A stretch of 41,074 nt of DNA from Candidatus Aminicenantes bacterium JdFR-78 (GCA_002010665.1 MTON01000005.1:65189-106262); one strand, 5' to 3'. Counted from the stretch's first letter, positions 1-9,233 are shown. Notes: generated by a model not told the origin, from the letters alone. A program made the numbers and translations.

Positions 1-2
1 GG

Positions 3-1184
3 GGCGCTTTCTTAAATATGTTCATTCTAGGATGGGTTGGGATGGCAATGGGTAAGCTGTGTAATTATCTTTTTGGCTGGGATAAATGGGTTGGTCTCAT
101 AATTCCATCGTTGATTGTTGCAATCTATGTTCTTTCTGCTGGTTTCTGGGGCGTTGTAATGGCAGACTTTCAGCAGGGAATTGTGGCTTTTTTTACAATA
201 TTAATAGCTTCTTTCTGGGGAGTAAAGGCAGCAGGGGGCCCATCTGCCATAATTGAAAAATTGTCAAGTCTTGGAGAAATGTGGAGACTTAATCCATTCC
301 ATTTTAGCGGATTTTTTAAAGGAGATTTCCCTCTCTCATGGTTTTTAACAATGATTTTCATTGCTGTTTTAGGTGGATTTGGAATGGGAACAAGTATTGA
401 TTGGTATGCAGAAGCTCAGAGAATACAATCCTCGAAAACTGTTAGAGATGCTTCATATTCAATATGGTGGGGAACTGCGCTTACACTTACAAGAAATTCA
501 ATTTGGGCAGTCGCTATTATTGCATTTTTTGTTATTTATCCAGGAATTACAGACCCTCAGCAATATGAAATGGCATGGTATAGAATTGCTTTTGAACATT
601 TACCCGCAGGATTACTTGGATTCCTTCTTGCAGGAATTATTGCAATTCACTTTTCAACAATCTCCACCCATTTAAACTTAGGTGCAGTGTACTTGACAAG
701 GGACCTTTACCATCATTATATAAATCCTGAAGCAAAGGAAAAAACTCTGGTTCTAGCTGGTAGAATTTCAACCGCAATTCTTCTGGGTGGCTCTTTTATT
801 TACGGAACCATGATGGAAGAGATTACAAAATGGCTGATATTTGCCTTATGGATAATGGGAGCAGGGATGTGGCTTCCAAATATTCTTCAAGTAGTCTGGT
901 GGAGATTTAATAGCTGGGGCTATTTATCTGCATGGATTGCAAATCTTGGTTTTAGCTGGCTTATTGTGTGGGTTCTGCCAGCTTTTGGAGTTATCCCTGA
1001 ACTTCCTGACTACATGCAGTTCTGGGTTCTTATGATTCTTACAGCTCTTGTATATATTCCAGTCACCTTTCTTACAAAACCAGAAGATATGCGACAGCTT
1101 ACAAAATATTATGCGATGACAAGACCAATTGGCTGGTGGAAACCCGTTGAAAGGGAGGCAAGAAGAATCGGTTTAATCAAATAA
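3..1184 (+). CDS. Sodium:solute symporter (SSS family), 5' end missing
   Basis: This is the C-terminal two thirds of an inner-membrane Na+/solute symporter of the SSS (SLC5-like) family. The frame is open to the left edge, so the ATG at 18 is probably an internal Met (GAFLNMFILGWVGMAMGK reads through it). About 390 residues remain, with eight or more hydrophobic segments. The segment around HFSTISTHLNLGAVYLTRDL matches the family's Na+-site helix, rich in Ser/Thr and followed by an acidic residue and a Tyr. The C terminus is short and basic. Three small membrane-protein genes and a secreted alpha-mannosidase follow in the same direction, so sugar or sugar-derivative uptake is a reasonable guess. 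The substrate cannot be read from the sequence. The family call is firm. Confidence 0.9.
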   Translation, partial: GAFLNMFILGWVGMAMGKLCNYLFGWDKWVGLIIPSLIVAIYVLSAGFWGVVMADFQQGIVAFFTILIASFWGVKAAGGPSAIIEKLSSLGEMWRLNPFHFSGFFKGDFPLSWFLTMIFIAVLGGFGMGTSIDWYAEAQRIQSSKTVRDASYSIWWGTALTLTRNSIWAVAIIAFFVIYPGITDPQQYEMAWYRIAFEHLPAGLLGFLLAGIIAIHFSTISTHLNLGAVYLTRDLYHHYINPEAKEKTLVLAGRISTAILLGGSFIYGTMMEEITKWLIFALWIMGAGMWLPNILQVVWWRFNSWGYLSAWIANLGFSWLIVWVLPAFGVIPELPDYMQFWVLMILTALVYIPVTFLTKPEDMRQLTKYYAMTRPIGWWKPVEREARRIGLIK

Positions 1185-1198
1185 TCTGGAGGTTTTAA

Positions 1199-1495
1199 AT
1201 GAAGATAATTAAAAGAAAATGGAAACCAGAAGAAGCTGACCGCTGGACAAAAGAAGATGCTATTGCAATAATAGTTTCTCCAATTGCATATGCTTTATTA
1301 ATGATAGGACTTGCTCTGAGTTGTTTCTTACTGATTAAGGGCTTTATAATACTTGGATTTGGAATAATTCTAACCTGGTTTCTTCACTGGGTAATTGATC
1401 CAAAATTAAAAGCAATTTCAAAAGAATATGAAAAAAAACAGAGGGACTTTTTAAAACATTTGGATAATATAATAAAATGGAGGGAATATGAGTAA
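1199..1495 (+). CDS. Small two-helix membrane protein next to the symporter
   Basis: A 98-residue protein I cannot assign to a named family. The N terminus is basic and charged (about residues 1-23). Two adjacent hydrophobic segments follow at about 24-46 and 48-66, and then a long charged C-terminal tail that is probably helical (KAISKEYEKKQRDFLKH). The start is supported by a Shine-Dalgarno sequence, GGAGG, 6 bases before the ATG, and lies 14 bases after the symporter stop. The stop lies inside the next gene's start region (8-base overlap), so the genes are translationally linked. An accessory or stabilising subunit of the symporter is inferred from position only. The gene itself is well supported by spacing and ribosome binding site. 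Confidence 0.8.
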   Translation: MKIIKRKWKPEEADRWTKEDAIAIIVSPIAYALLMIGLALSCFLLIKGFIILGFGIILTWFLHWVIDPKLKAISKEYEKKQRDFLKHLDNIIKWREYE

Positions 1496-1604
1496 AGGAT
1501 TATTTGTAGTAATTGGGATGACAATTGCATATTTGGCATCCTTTCTCGGACTTCTTCTTGCTTATTTTTCATATAAAAAAAGAAAGAAAAAAAGAGATAA
1601 ATAA
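1488..1604 (+). CDS. 38-residue single-span membrane protein (symporter accessory candidate)
   Basis: A tiny gene of 38 codons. The protein has a short polar start (MSKGLF), one hydrophobic span at about residues 5-28 with small residues in the middle (GMTIAYLASFLGLLLAYF), and a very basic tail (YKKRKKKRDK). By the positive-inside rule the C terminus should face the cytoplasm. It begins 8 bases inside the preceding gene, with GGAGGG just upstream. Its TAA overlaps the ATG of the next small gene (TAATG). The tight overlaps on both sides argue for a real gene. From memory, small accessory proteins beside SSS symporters have been named in annotation collections, and this fits that description, but no homology was tested. 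Confidence 0.65.
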   Translation: MSKGLFVVIGMTIAYLASFLGLLLAYFSYKKRKKKRDK

Positions 1605-1720
1605 TGTCTGAAACCCTAATTTATGGAATAATAACTCCAGCTTTAATTTTTGGCTTTTCTTTTATAATAACTTATTTACTTTACAGACGATTTATTAAGG
1701 AAATCCATAAGAAAAAATAA
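1604..1720 (+). CDS. Second 38-residue single-span membrane protein
   Basis: This gene starts on the last base of the preceding stop codon (TAATG) and also encodes 38 residues. It has a polar start (MSETLIY), a single hydrophobic span at about residues 5-27 containing Pro12 (GIITPALIFGFSFIITYLL), and a basic tail (YRRFIKEIHKKK). The layout is the same as in the preceding 38-residue protein, though the sequences are not obviously alike. It ends 15 bases before the alpha-mannosidase ATG. I do not recognise a family. The start overlap suggests translation by reinitiation and roughly matched amounts of the two peptides. Interaction with the symporter is inferred from location. Confidence 0.6.
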   Translation: MSETLIYGIITPALIFGFSFIITYLLYRRFIKEIHKKK

Positions 1721-1735
1721 TTTAAGGGGGAAAAA

Positions 1736-4700
1736 ATGAGAAGAAAAAATACAATTTTCCTGATTTTATTTCTTTTAGTACTATTTTCTAATTTGGCAGG
1801 TAGAAATATTGACTCTGTAATAAATGAACTACAAAATGCTATAGATCTCAAAATTAAGAACTGGATATATACAGAAAATACTAGCATAAATCCTTTTTCT
1901 ATTTCTGATTTTTCTTTATGGAAGAAATATAATATCCGGGAAAGATTAATGGAGAAAGAAGTCTGGTTTAGAGGAAAAATTACTCTTCCAGAAAAATTTC
2001 TCGGTTATAACATTTTTGGCTGTCGGGTATTTTTAAATTTTGAACTTGACGATGCTGGGCTTGTATGGATCAACGGAGAACCAAAGGGTCGCTTTGAGTG
2101 GAATGGAAAATTCTTATTAACCGAAAGTGCAGAACCCGAAAAAGAATATACTATTATTATCAAAGGAATAAATTATGGAGGCCCTCTTAGACTCCTTAGA
2201 GCTGAACTGGAAATTGAAAGAGCAAAAAATTTTGTCGAAAAGATTAAAGATATAATCCTGTGTTTCCAAACAGCCAGTAAACTTTTAAGCTTTGACACCT
2301 ATCAAAGTGCTGCTTGGATTAAATATGACCCAAAAATAGATAAATCTCCTGTTCCAAGGCATCGGCGTTTAAGATTAAGAGAAATCCTTAATGAAGGAGC
2401 TAATTCAGTGAACATAAAGGCACTAAAAAAAGGAAATCGAGAAGTTTTTCTCCTTTCAGTGCAGAACGCTTTTAAAAAATTAAAGCCAGTAAGAGACTTT
2501 ATAAGGGAATATACTATTGAATTGATTGGAAATGCTCATATAGATGCTGCATGGCTATGGAGAAAATCAGAAACAATTGAGGTCTGTAAAAATACTTTTT
2601 CTAATGTAATAAAATTAATGGAAACTTTTTCTGCTTTCACTTATGCTCAGAGCTCAGCTCATTATTATGAGTGGATGGAAACCCTCTATCCTGAACTTTT
2701 TGAAAGAATAAGGGAAAAAGTAAAAAAAGGAAACTGGGAAATAGTTGGTGGAATGATGGTCGAACCAGACTGTAATTTGATAAGTGGGGAGTCATGGGTT
2801 AGACACTTACTTTATGGTAAAAATTATTTTATTAAAAAATTTGATATCAATGTGGAAATTGGATGGAATCCAGACTCATTTGGATATAACTGGAACATGC
2901 CCCAAATTTACTCTCAAAGTGGGATAAAAGCTTTCATAACACAAAAAATTTCATGGAATGACACCAATGTTTTCCCTTATAGAATTTTCTGGTGGAAGAG
3001 TCCAGATGGTTCAAGAATTCTTGTGTATTTTCCTTTCAGTTATGTTTATGATTTTAAAAACCCTTTTATTCTAATTGACAGATTGAGGCAATTTGAGGCA
3101 AATACAGGCTTACGGAATATGCTTGTTCTCTATGGAGTGGGAGATCATGGTGGAGGCCCGACTTATGAAATGCTTGAAATAATTGAGAAATTGAAAAATC
3201 TTGAAATTTTCCCCAGGATAAAATTCACAACATCAAAAAAGTATTTTGAGGATTTCCTTTTTAAGCAGGATTTATCTGAAATTCCTGTATGGAAAGATGA
3301 ATTATATCTTGAATATCATAGAGGAACATATACCACTCAAGCCAAAATAAAAGAATACAATAGAAAATGCGAAAATCTTCTTGTAAATGCTGAAAGTATA
3401 TCTCTAATTTCTTATTTCCTTGGAGGTGAATACAATCAAAGGGCTTTCAAAAAAGCATGGAAGAAAGTTTTATTCAATCAATTTCATGATATATTACCTG
3501 GTTCAGGTATTAGAGAAATTTATATTGATGCTTTAAAGGATTATAAAATTGCTGAAAAACTTGCGAAAAAAGAATTATTTAAATCCCTTAAATATATTGC
3601 TTCAAGAATAAACACTTCAAAAATTAAAGGAAACCCATTAATAGTTTTTAATCCATCTCCATGGGAGAGAACAGACATTGTCAAATTAAAAGTGCACGGA
3701 TTCATTGATTATAAAATTAGAGATTTTAATGGAAAGGAAATCCCTCATCAAATAATAGACTTAGATGAAGAAATTCCAGATGAAATAAGGCCTCGAGAGG
3801 TAATATTTATTGCAGAAAATATTCCTGCCTTTGGGTATAAAATCTTCTCCCTTGAAAAAACGAATTTAAAAATTAAAAAGAAGAAATCTTCACCCTTTAA
3901 AAATGAAATTGAAAATGAATTTTATAGAATTACTTTTGATGAGAAAACAGGCCTAATAAAGAGCATATTTGACAAAAGGAATAAAAAGGAGGTTCTCTCA
4001 GGATATGGAAATCAACTCCAACTCTTTGGAGATAAACCGTCTAGATGGGATGCATGGAATATTGGATATACTGGTGAAGAATGGAAACCCAAATTTGACA
4101 GAATTGAATTAATTGCAAATGGACCTATCTGCTACATTGTAAGAGCATATTTTAACTTCTTCAATCCTAAATCAAGCGCAAAAAGGATAAATGCTCATCC
4201 TACTTTGAATTATCCAAATTCTTTCTTTGTTTGCGACACAATTCTTTATAATATGCTCAATAGAATAGAATTCAGAACCAAAGTGGACTGGTGGGAAAGT
4301 CATACCCTTTTAAAGACATCCTTTGATGTTAATGTTCAAAATGAGAAAGCAAGCTTTGAAATACCCTTTGGTTTTATTCAGCGTCCAACCACTATGAAAA
4401 ACAATTGGGAAAAAGCAAGATTTGAGGTGCCTGCTTTAAGATGGGTTGATCTCTCACAGCCTGATTACGGAGTGAGTATTCTGACGCGTTCAAAATATGG
4501 CTATGATATCCATGGAAATAGAATGCGGGTAACTCTTTTACGCTCCCCAACCGACCCTGACCCAACTGCTGACAGAGGAATCCATTTTATTGATTACGCT
4601 CTTGTGCCCCATGAAAAAGACTGGAGAGAAAGCAATATTCCACGCATTGCACACGATTATAATAATCCCTTTATAAGCTTAATTTTAAAGAAAAAATCTA

Positions 4701-4984
4701 AAGGAAAACTTCCTCTTTCAAAATCCTTTTTATGTCTTAAACCCAGCAATATACTTTTTTCTTCTTTTAAACTTTCAGAGGACAATATGTCTTTTATCCT
4801 GAGAATTTATGAAGCCTATGGCAAAAATACGAGCGCGGAAATAATTTTACCTTTTGAACCAAAAGAGGTTTATAAGGTAGATTTTTTAGAAAATGGACTG
4901 GAGAGAATATCTTTTAATAAAAATATTATTAAAATTTCTGTCCCTAAATTTAAGGTTGTAACGCTCAAAATTTTAAGAAAATAG
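1736..4984 (+). CDS. Secreted GH38 alpha-mannosidase
   Basis: A glycoside hydrolase family 38 enzyme of 1082 residues, expected to release alpha-linked mannose with retention of configuration through a Zn-dependent active site. Residues 1-22 form a signal peptide (basic MRRK, hydrophobic core, AGR), so export is likely. The zinc ligands are visible in NAHID (His268, Asp270) and GDHGGG (His471). The predicted nucleophile is Asp380 in WNPDSFGY. NQFHDILPGSG marks the family's helical middle domain, and beta-rich C-terminal domains follow. A beta-sandwich-like region of about 250 residues precedes the catalytic domain. A strong AAGGGGG ribosome binding site precedes the ATG. The gene follows the symporter cluster and its end overlaps the convergent iron-sulfur gene by 12 bases. 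Substrate specificity within GH38 is not visible. Confidence 0.93.
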   Translation: MRRKNTIFLILFLLVLFSNLAGRNIDSVINELQNAIDLKIKNWIYTENTSINPFSISDFSLWKKYNIRERLMEKEVWFRGKITLPEKFLGYNIFGCRVFLNFELDDAGLVWINGEPKGRFEWNGKFLLTESAEPEKEYTIIIKGINYGGPLRLLRAELEIERAKNFVEKIKDIILCFQTASKLLSFDTYQSAAWIKYDPKIDKSPVPRHRRLRLREILNEGANSVNIKALKKGNREVFLLSVQNAFKKLKPVRDFIREYTIELIGNAHIDAAWLWRKSETIEVCKNTFSNVIKLMETFSAFTYAQSSAHYYEWMETLYPELFERIREKVKKGNWEIVGGMMVEPDCNLISGESWVRHLLYGKNYFIKKFDINVEIGWNPDSFGYNWNMPQIYSQSGIKAFITQKISWNDTNVFPYRIFWWKSPDGSRILVYFPFSYVYDFKNPFILIDRLRQFEANTGLRNMLVLYGVGDHGGGPTYEMLEIIEKLKNLEIFPRIKFTTSKKYFEDFLFKQDLSEIPVWKDELYLEYHRGTYTTQAKIKEYNRKCENLLVNAESISLISYFLGGEYNQRAFKKAWKKVLFNQFHDILPGSGIREIYIDALKDYKIAEKLAKKELFKSLKYIASRINTSKIKGNPLIVFNPSPWERTDIVKLKVHGFIDYKIRDFNGKEIPHQIIDLDEEIPDEIRPREVIFIAENIPAFGYKIFSLEKTNLKIKKKKSSPFKNEIENEFYRITFDEKTGLIKSIFDKRNKKEVLSGYGNQLQLFGDKPSRWDAWNIGYTGEEWKPKFDRIELIANGPICYIVRAYFNFFNPKSSAKRINAHPTLNYPNSFFVCDTILYNMLNRIEFRTKVDWWESHTLLKTSFDVNVQNEKASFEIPFGFIQRPTTMKNNWEKARFEVPALRWVDLSQPDYGVSILTRSKYGYDIHGNRMRVTLLRSPTDPDPTADRGIHFIDYALVPHEKDWRESNIPRIAHDYNNPFISLILKKKSKGKLPLSKSFLCLKPSNILFSSFKLSEDNMSFILRIYEAYGKNTSAEIILPFEPKEVYKVDFLENGLERISFNKNIIKISVPKFKVVTLKILRK

Positions 4985-7000
4985 CTGCGAAAGGTGAAAA
5001 ATTTTAATATTCGGGTTTGTCTTCTTTAAATTTCGTTCAATCTGAAAAATACATCCAGGGCAGTTAGTAACAACAATATCAGACTTTGAACTTAAAATCT
5101 TATTCTTCTTTTTCTCCCATATTTTCCTTGAAATTTCAGGATATTTGAAGGAAAAAACCCCTGAAAACCCGCAACAAGTTATAGGTTCTTCCTCTTCCAT
5201 CACCTCAAATCCAAGTTCTTTTAAAAATTTCAAAGATGCTCTATTTGGAGAAATAGAGGAATAATGACATGGATAATGATAGAAGATTTTCTGACTCTCT
5301 TTATAAATATATTTTTTTAAATCTTTTTTAGAATGAAATTTTATTAGAAACTCATTAAAATCAAGAATTTTGAATCCTATATCCCTTTTAAAAAAGGATT
5401 CATATTTTTCTTTAAGCATCCAGTTCCCTGTTGGACATAGTGTTATTATAAAATCAGGCTTATGCCTTTCAAAGGATTTTAAATTTTTTAAAGCAAGTTT
5501 CCTCGAAATTTTTTCTTCTCCTAAATGAAGAAATGGAGCTCCACAGCAAACTTGCTCCTCAGGAATTATTACATTCCACCCAAGAGAAGAAAGAATCTTT
5601 GCCGCCTTTTTTCCGATATCATGATAGGCATATCTAACAAGGCATCCAAGAAAAAGGTAAATTTTCTTTCCCTTCACAGAAATTCTTTTAGGAAACGGGA
5701 ATTCTCCTCTTATAGGAAATAATTTATTCATAAAATTTTTGGGTGCAAATTTAACCAAGACATCTAAAATTTTCTTTTGAGAGAAAAAATTTGAGCCAAT
5801 TTTTTCAATTAAATCAGCTCCCTTTTTTGTTTTTAATTCCAGTATTAACTCGCCAATTGGAATATTCAAAGGACAAAAGTCCTCGCATTTCCTGCAGTCA
5901 GAGCATAAATCAATGTTTGGGAATGAGGCTTTCTCAGATAATGTTATTGCAGTCATAAGAAGACCGATTCCTCCTGGATAAATAGGGCCTCCAAATATAT
6001 GACCTCCAACAACCTGATAAACAGGACAAACCATCATACACGCACCACATTTTAGGCAATAAAGGGCTTCTTTTAAAGGAGAATCCTTTATATGATCAAG
6101 CCTCTTATTATCCAGAATAATTATATGAAGTTCCTTTGGACCATGTGCCCCGAAAATTAATTTCTTTTCAATATCTGCGGTTCTGCTTGGACCAGTTATA
6201 AAAGAAACATAACTTGTTATTTTCTGTCCAGTTGAAGAACGAGTTAAGACTTTTATAAGAGTTGAAGCCTCCTCAATTGTTTCAACAATCTTTTCACAGG
6301 AAATAAGTGCGATATGAACTGGCGGCAAGGAAGTTGCTAATCTAACATTTCCTTCATTACTCACAATTACAAGAGTTCCAGATTCCGCAATCCCTAGATT
6401 TGCCCCAGAAATACCAATGTCTGCCTTTATAAAATATTCTCTCATCTCAGTTCTAACAACCTCAGTAATTTTCTCAGGTTCGGGTGGAACAGGTCTGTTT
6501 AAATAATTGCTTATAATGTCTGCAATTTCTTCCTTTGTGCGATGAAGAACAGGAGCTGTGAGATGGGAGGGTCTATCCTCTGAGATTTGTATTATCCATT
6601 CTCCAAGATCAGTTTCTATAACATCTATTCCTTTTTTCTTTAAATATTTATTTAACCCAATTTCCTCGCTGACCATGGATTTTGACTTAACAACGAGTTT
6701 TGCATTTCTTTCTTTAATAATTTCATAGACTAATTTTATTGCCTGTTTTGAATTCTCTGCTATATAAACTTTTGCACCAGCTTTATATGCTTCTTGAGCA
6801 AATTTTATCAATAATTCCGGAAGATTATCTATACTCTTCCTTTTGATTTCGCGAGCCCTTTTTTTTAGTTCTGTCCAGTTTACATCTTCAATTGAATTTT
6901 TAAAATTCTGATAAAACTTTGAAACAGCTCTTTCAAGAGCTTTTTGTAAATTTTCATTTGCGAGAGCTTTTCTAATTTCTTCTTTTTTCCTAAAAAACAA
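4973..7000 (-). CDS. Fused LutB-LutA-type protein: LUD domain, two 4Fe-4S motifs, two CCG domains
   Basis: A 675-residue soluble protein joining the parts of two subunits of the LutABC L-lactate oxidation complex. Residues 1 to about 300 form a LUD domain (GISGANLGIAESGTLV). CLKCGACMMVC at about 315-325 and CSDCRKCEDFC at about 366-376 are ferredoxin-like cluster motifs, as in LutB. The C-terminal 240 residues hold two cysteine-rich CCG domains (VCCGAP, ITCCGFSG, NCPGC), as in LutA. Electron transfer from lactate or another 2-hydroxyacid is the family expectation, but no LutC or permease lies nearby. The start is TTG at 7000, chosen because GGAGGAG sits 6 bases upstream inside the end of ftsK. 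It is only 3 bases from ftsK, so the two are probably cotranscribed. Confidence 0.88.
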   Translation of the reverse strand: MFFRKKEEIRKALANENLQKALERAVSKFYQNFKNSIEDVNWTELKKRAREIKRKSIDNLPELLIKFAQEAYKAGAKVYIAENSKQAIKLVYEIIKERNAKLVVKSKSMVSEEIGLNKYLKKKGIDVIETDLGEWIIQISEDRPSHLTAPVLHRTKEEIADIISNYLNRPVPPEPEKITEVVRTEMREYFIKADIGISGANLGIAESGTLVIVSNEGNVRLATSLPPVHIALISCEKIVETIEEASTLIKVLTRSSTGQKITSYVSFITGPSRTADIEKKLIFGAHGPKELHIIILDNKRLDHIKDSPLKEALYCLKCGACMMVCPVYQVVGGHIFGGPIYPGGIGLLMTAITLSEKASFPNIDLCSDCRKCEDFCPLNIPIGELILELKTKKGADLIEKIGSNFFSQKKILDVLVKFAPKNFMNKLFPIRGEFPFPKRISVKGKKIYLFLGCLVRYAYHDIGKKAAKILSSLGWNVIIPEEQVCCGAPFLHLGEEKISRKLALKNLKSFERHKPDFIITLCPTGNWMLKEKYESFFKRDIGFKILDFNEFLIKFHSKKDLKKYIYKESQKIFYHYPCHYSSISPNRASLKFLKELGFEVMEEEEPITCCGFSGVFSFKYPEISRKIWEKKKNKILSSKSDIVVTNCPGCIFQIERNLKKTNPNIKIFHLSQLFS

Positions 7001-7003
7001 AAA

Positions 7004-9202
7004 TTACTCCTCCTTCTCTCTCAACTTCCTCAAAAAATAATCCCTATCAACGAGTATTTCCCTTGGTTTACTTCCTTCAGAAGGTCCAACTATCCCTTCC
7101 TCTTCCATCATATCAATAAGCCTTGCCGCTCTAGCATACCCCAGTTTTAGTTTTCTCTGAAGATAAGAAGCTGAAGCCTGACCAGTAGAGAGAACAAGCT
7201 CTACAGCCTTTTCATAGAGCTCATCCTTTTCAGCCATTTCCCTCCGATAAATTTTTTCTGGCTCTTTAACCACCTTGGTATTGTATTCAGGCTTCCCCTG
7301 TTCCCTTAAATATTTAACTAATCGAGAAATTTCAACTTCAGATACAAATGCTCCATGTAATCTTATTAATCGTGGATAATTTGGGGGCATAAAAAGCATA
7401 TCGCCTGAACCAAGTAATTTTTCAGCTCCAGCTGTATCAATTATTATTCGAGAATCAACCTTAGAAGGAACTCTAAGCGCTATTCTACTTGGAAAATTGT
7501 TTTTAATTGTTCCAGTTATGATATCTGTTGATGGTCTTTGAGTAGCTAAAATTAAATGGATTCCCACTGCCCTTGCCATCTGAGCAAGACGCGAAATTGA
7601 TTGTTCAACCTCATTTGCAGCAATCATAATTAAATCAGCAAGCTCATCAATTATTATAATTATATATGGAAGAGGTTTAAGTTCTTCTTCAGGAATAATA
7701 AAATCTCTTTTCTCCCTTTTAAAATTTCTAACTATTTGATTATATTGTTCAATATTTCTCACCCTTAATGCTGCTAATTTTTTGTACCTATTCTCCATTT
7801 CCAGAATTGCCCATGTAAGAGCATTATTTGCTTTTTTAGGATCAGTTACAACAGGTGTGAGAAGGTATGGAATATCATTATAAACTCCAAGTTCAAGTCT
7901 CTTAGGATCAATAAGAATGAATTTTACTTCTTCTGGACTTGCCTTATAAACAATACTTGTTATTATGCAATTAATCGTTACACTTTTCCCACTTCCGGTG
8001 GAACCAGCAATTAAAAGGTGGGGCATTATGGCCAAATCTGCAAAATATATTTCTCCTCTAACAGTTTTTCCAAGAGCAATTGTTAATTTTGAAGAGGATT
8101 CCTTGAATTCTTTAGACTGAATAAGTTCTCTTATGTAAATTATTTCCCTTTTCTTATTTGGAACTTCAAGTCCAATGGACGCTTTCCCGGGAAGCCTTTC
8201 AATTCTCACTGATTCAGCTCTAAGAGCCAATGAAAGATCCTCTGACAAACTTGCAACTTGACTTACTTTAACTCCAGGACTTGGTTGATATTCAAAAGTG
8301 GTAATTACAGGGCCTGGATGATATTCAACTACTCTTCCTTCAATCCCAAATTCACGAAATTTCTCTTCTATAATTCTCTTTTTAGTTAATAATTCTTCTT
8401 TATTTATCTCCTCAATTGTAGGAGGAGCTTCTAACAGACTAATCGGTGGAAAATGATAGCCCCTATCCTCTCTTATTTCTGGAAAAAGCGCTTTTTCCTC
8501 AGGAGGAGAAGGTGGAGCCTCTTTTGTTTCTCCCCTCTTTTTATTTTCATATTTTTCAATTACTCTTCTTCTTATCTTTTCCTTTTCCTTAATTTTTCTG
8601 TATTCAACAATCTTTATTCTTATTTCCTTTAAAAAGAACTTTCCTGGTTTTCCAATTAATACCAGTATTTTCTTTATGGAAATTTTTGTAAGAATAAGAA
8701 GGAAAATTAAAATAAAGAGTAAAAGAATAATTATTGCACCGGTTTTATTAAAGTTTTTGATCATGAAATTTGATAATAGTTCACCAATAACTCCTCCAGA
8801 TTTCAATTCAATGTTCTCCCACTTGATAAAATTAAATAAAAAAGGGAAAAAGGAGGAAAGGGTTAAGATAAACAAAAAGGAGATAATTCCTTTTAATAAA
8901 ATCTCCCTTCTTATTTTTGTGAAAAAGAGATTTGCACTAAAATAGAAAAAAATTAAAGGAATGATAAAACAGGGTATTCCAAAAAATTGTATTAAAATTT
9001 CAGCTATTGTAGAGCCAAATTTTCCAACATAATTTTTTACTTTAACAGAGGGATTTAAATTAAGAAAGGATGGATCCTTAGGAGAATAACTTATCAAGCT
9101 TAATAATACAATAACTCCAATTGTGAACAATATTACTGCACTTATTTCATATTTGAGAGAAGATTTTTTATTTTTTGAATTCAGGTTAACCTTCCTTCTC
9201 AT
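7004..9202 (-). CDS. ftsK: DNA translocase FtsK/SpoIIIE
   Basis: A septal DNA pump that clears chromosomes from the division plane. The protein is 732 residues, short for the family (E. coli FtsK has a long linker). Four hydrophobic segments lie within about residues 22-175. A charged linker runs to about 260, followed by the alpha and beta motor domains. Walker A (GSTGSGKS) is near residue 402 and Walker B (IIIIIDELADL) near 518. The last 65 residues form the winged-helix gamma domain (QRKLKLGYARAARLIDMME) that reads polarity sequences in the DNA. The ATG has no Shine-Dalgarno sequence, and a TATAAT box ends 7 bases before it, so the mRNA may be leaderless. The lutB/lutA-like fusion follows 3 bases downstream. 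Confidence 0.95.
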   Translation of the reverse strand: MRRKVNLNSKNKKSSLKYEISAVILFTIGVIVLLSLISYSPKDPSFLNLNPSVKVKNYVGKFGSTIAEILIQFFGIPCFIIPLIFFYFSANLFFTKIRREILLKGIISFLFILTLSSFFPFLFNFIKWENIELKSGGVIGELLSNFMIKNFNKTGAIIILLLFILIFLLILTKISIKKILVLIGKPGKFFLKEIRIKIVEYRKIKEKEKIRRRVIEKYENKKRGETKEAPPSPPEEKALFPEIREDRGYHFPPISLLEAPPTIEEINKEELLTKKRIIEEKFREFGIEGRVVEYHPGPVITTFEYQPSPGVKVSQVASLSEDLSLALRAESVRIERLPGKASIGLEVPNKKREIIYIRELIQSKEFKESSSKLTIALGKTVRGEIYFADLAIMPHLLIAGSTGSGKSVTINCIITSIVYKASPEEVKFILIDPKRLELGVYNDIPYLLTPVVTDPKKANNALTWAILEMENRYKKLAALRVRNIEQYNQIVRNFKREKRDFIIPEEELKPLPYIIIIIDELADLIMIAANEVEQSISRLAQMARAVGIHLILATQRPSTDIITGTIKNNFPSRIALRVPSKVDSRIIIDTAGAEKLLGSGDMLFMPPNYPRLIRLHGAFVSEVEISRLVKYLREQGKPEYNTKVVKEPEKIYRREMAEKDELYEKAVELVLSTGQASASYLQRKLKLGYARAARLIDMMEEEGIVGPSEGSKPREILVDRDYFLRKLREKEE

Positions 9203-9209
9203 TGTTACA

Positions 9210-9215
9210 ATTATA
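9210..9215 (-). promoter_or_regulatory. -10 box of the ftsK promoter, probable leaderless start
   Basis: On the minus strand the sequence reads TATAATTGTAACAATG. The box is a perfect TATAAT and the A of the ftsK start codon lies 8 bases after its end, where transcription would begin. No purine-rich ribosome binding site is present. The -35 at 17-bp spacing is weak (GTCAAA, 3 of 6). The box match is seen directly; the leaderless start is inferred. Confidence 0.5.
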
Positions 9216-9233
9216 CCATATTTTAAAATCTAT

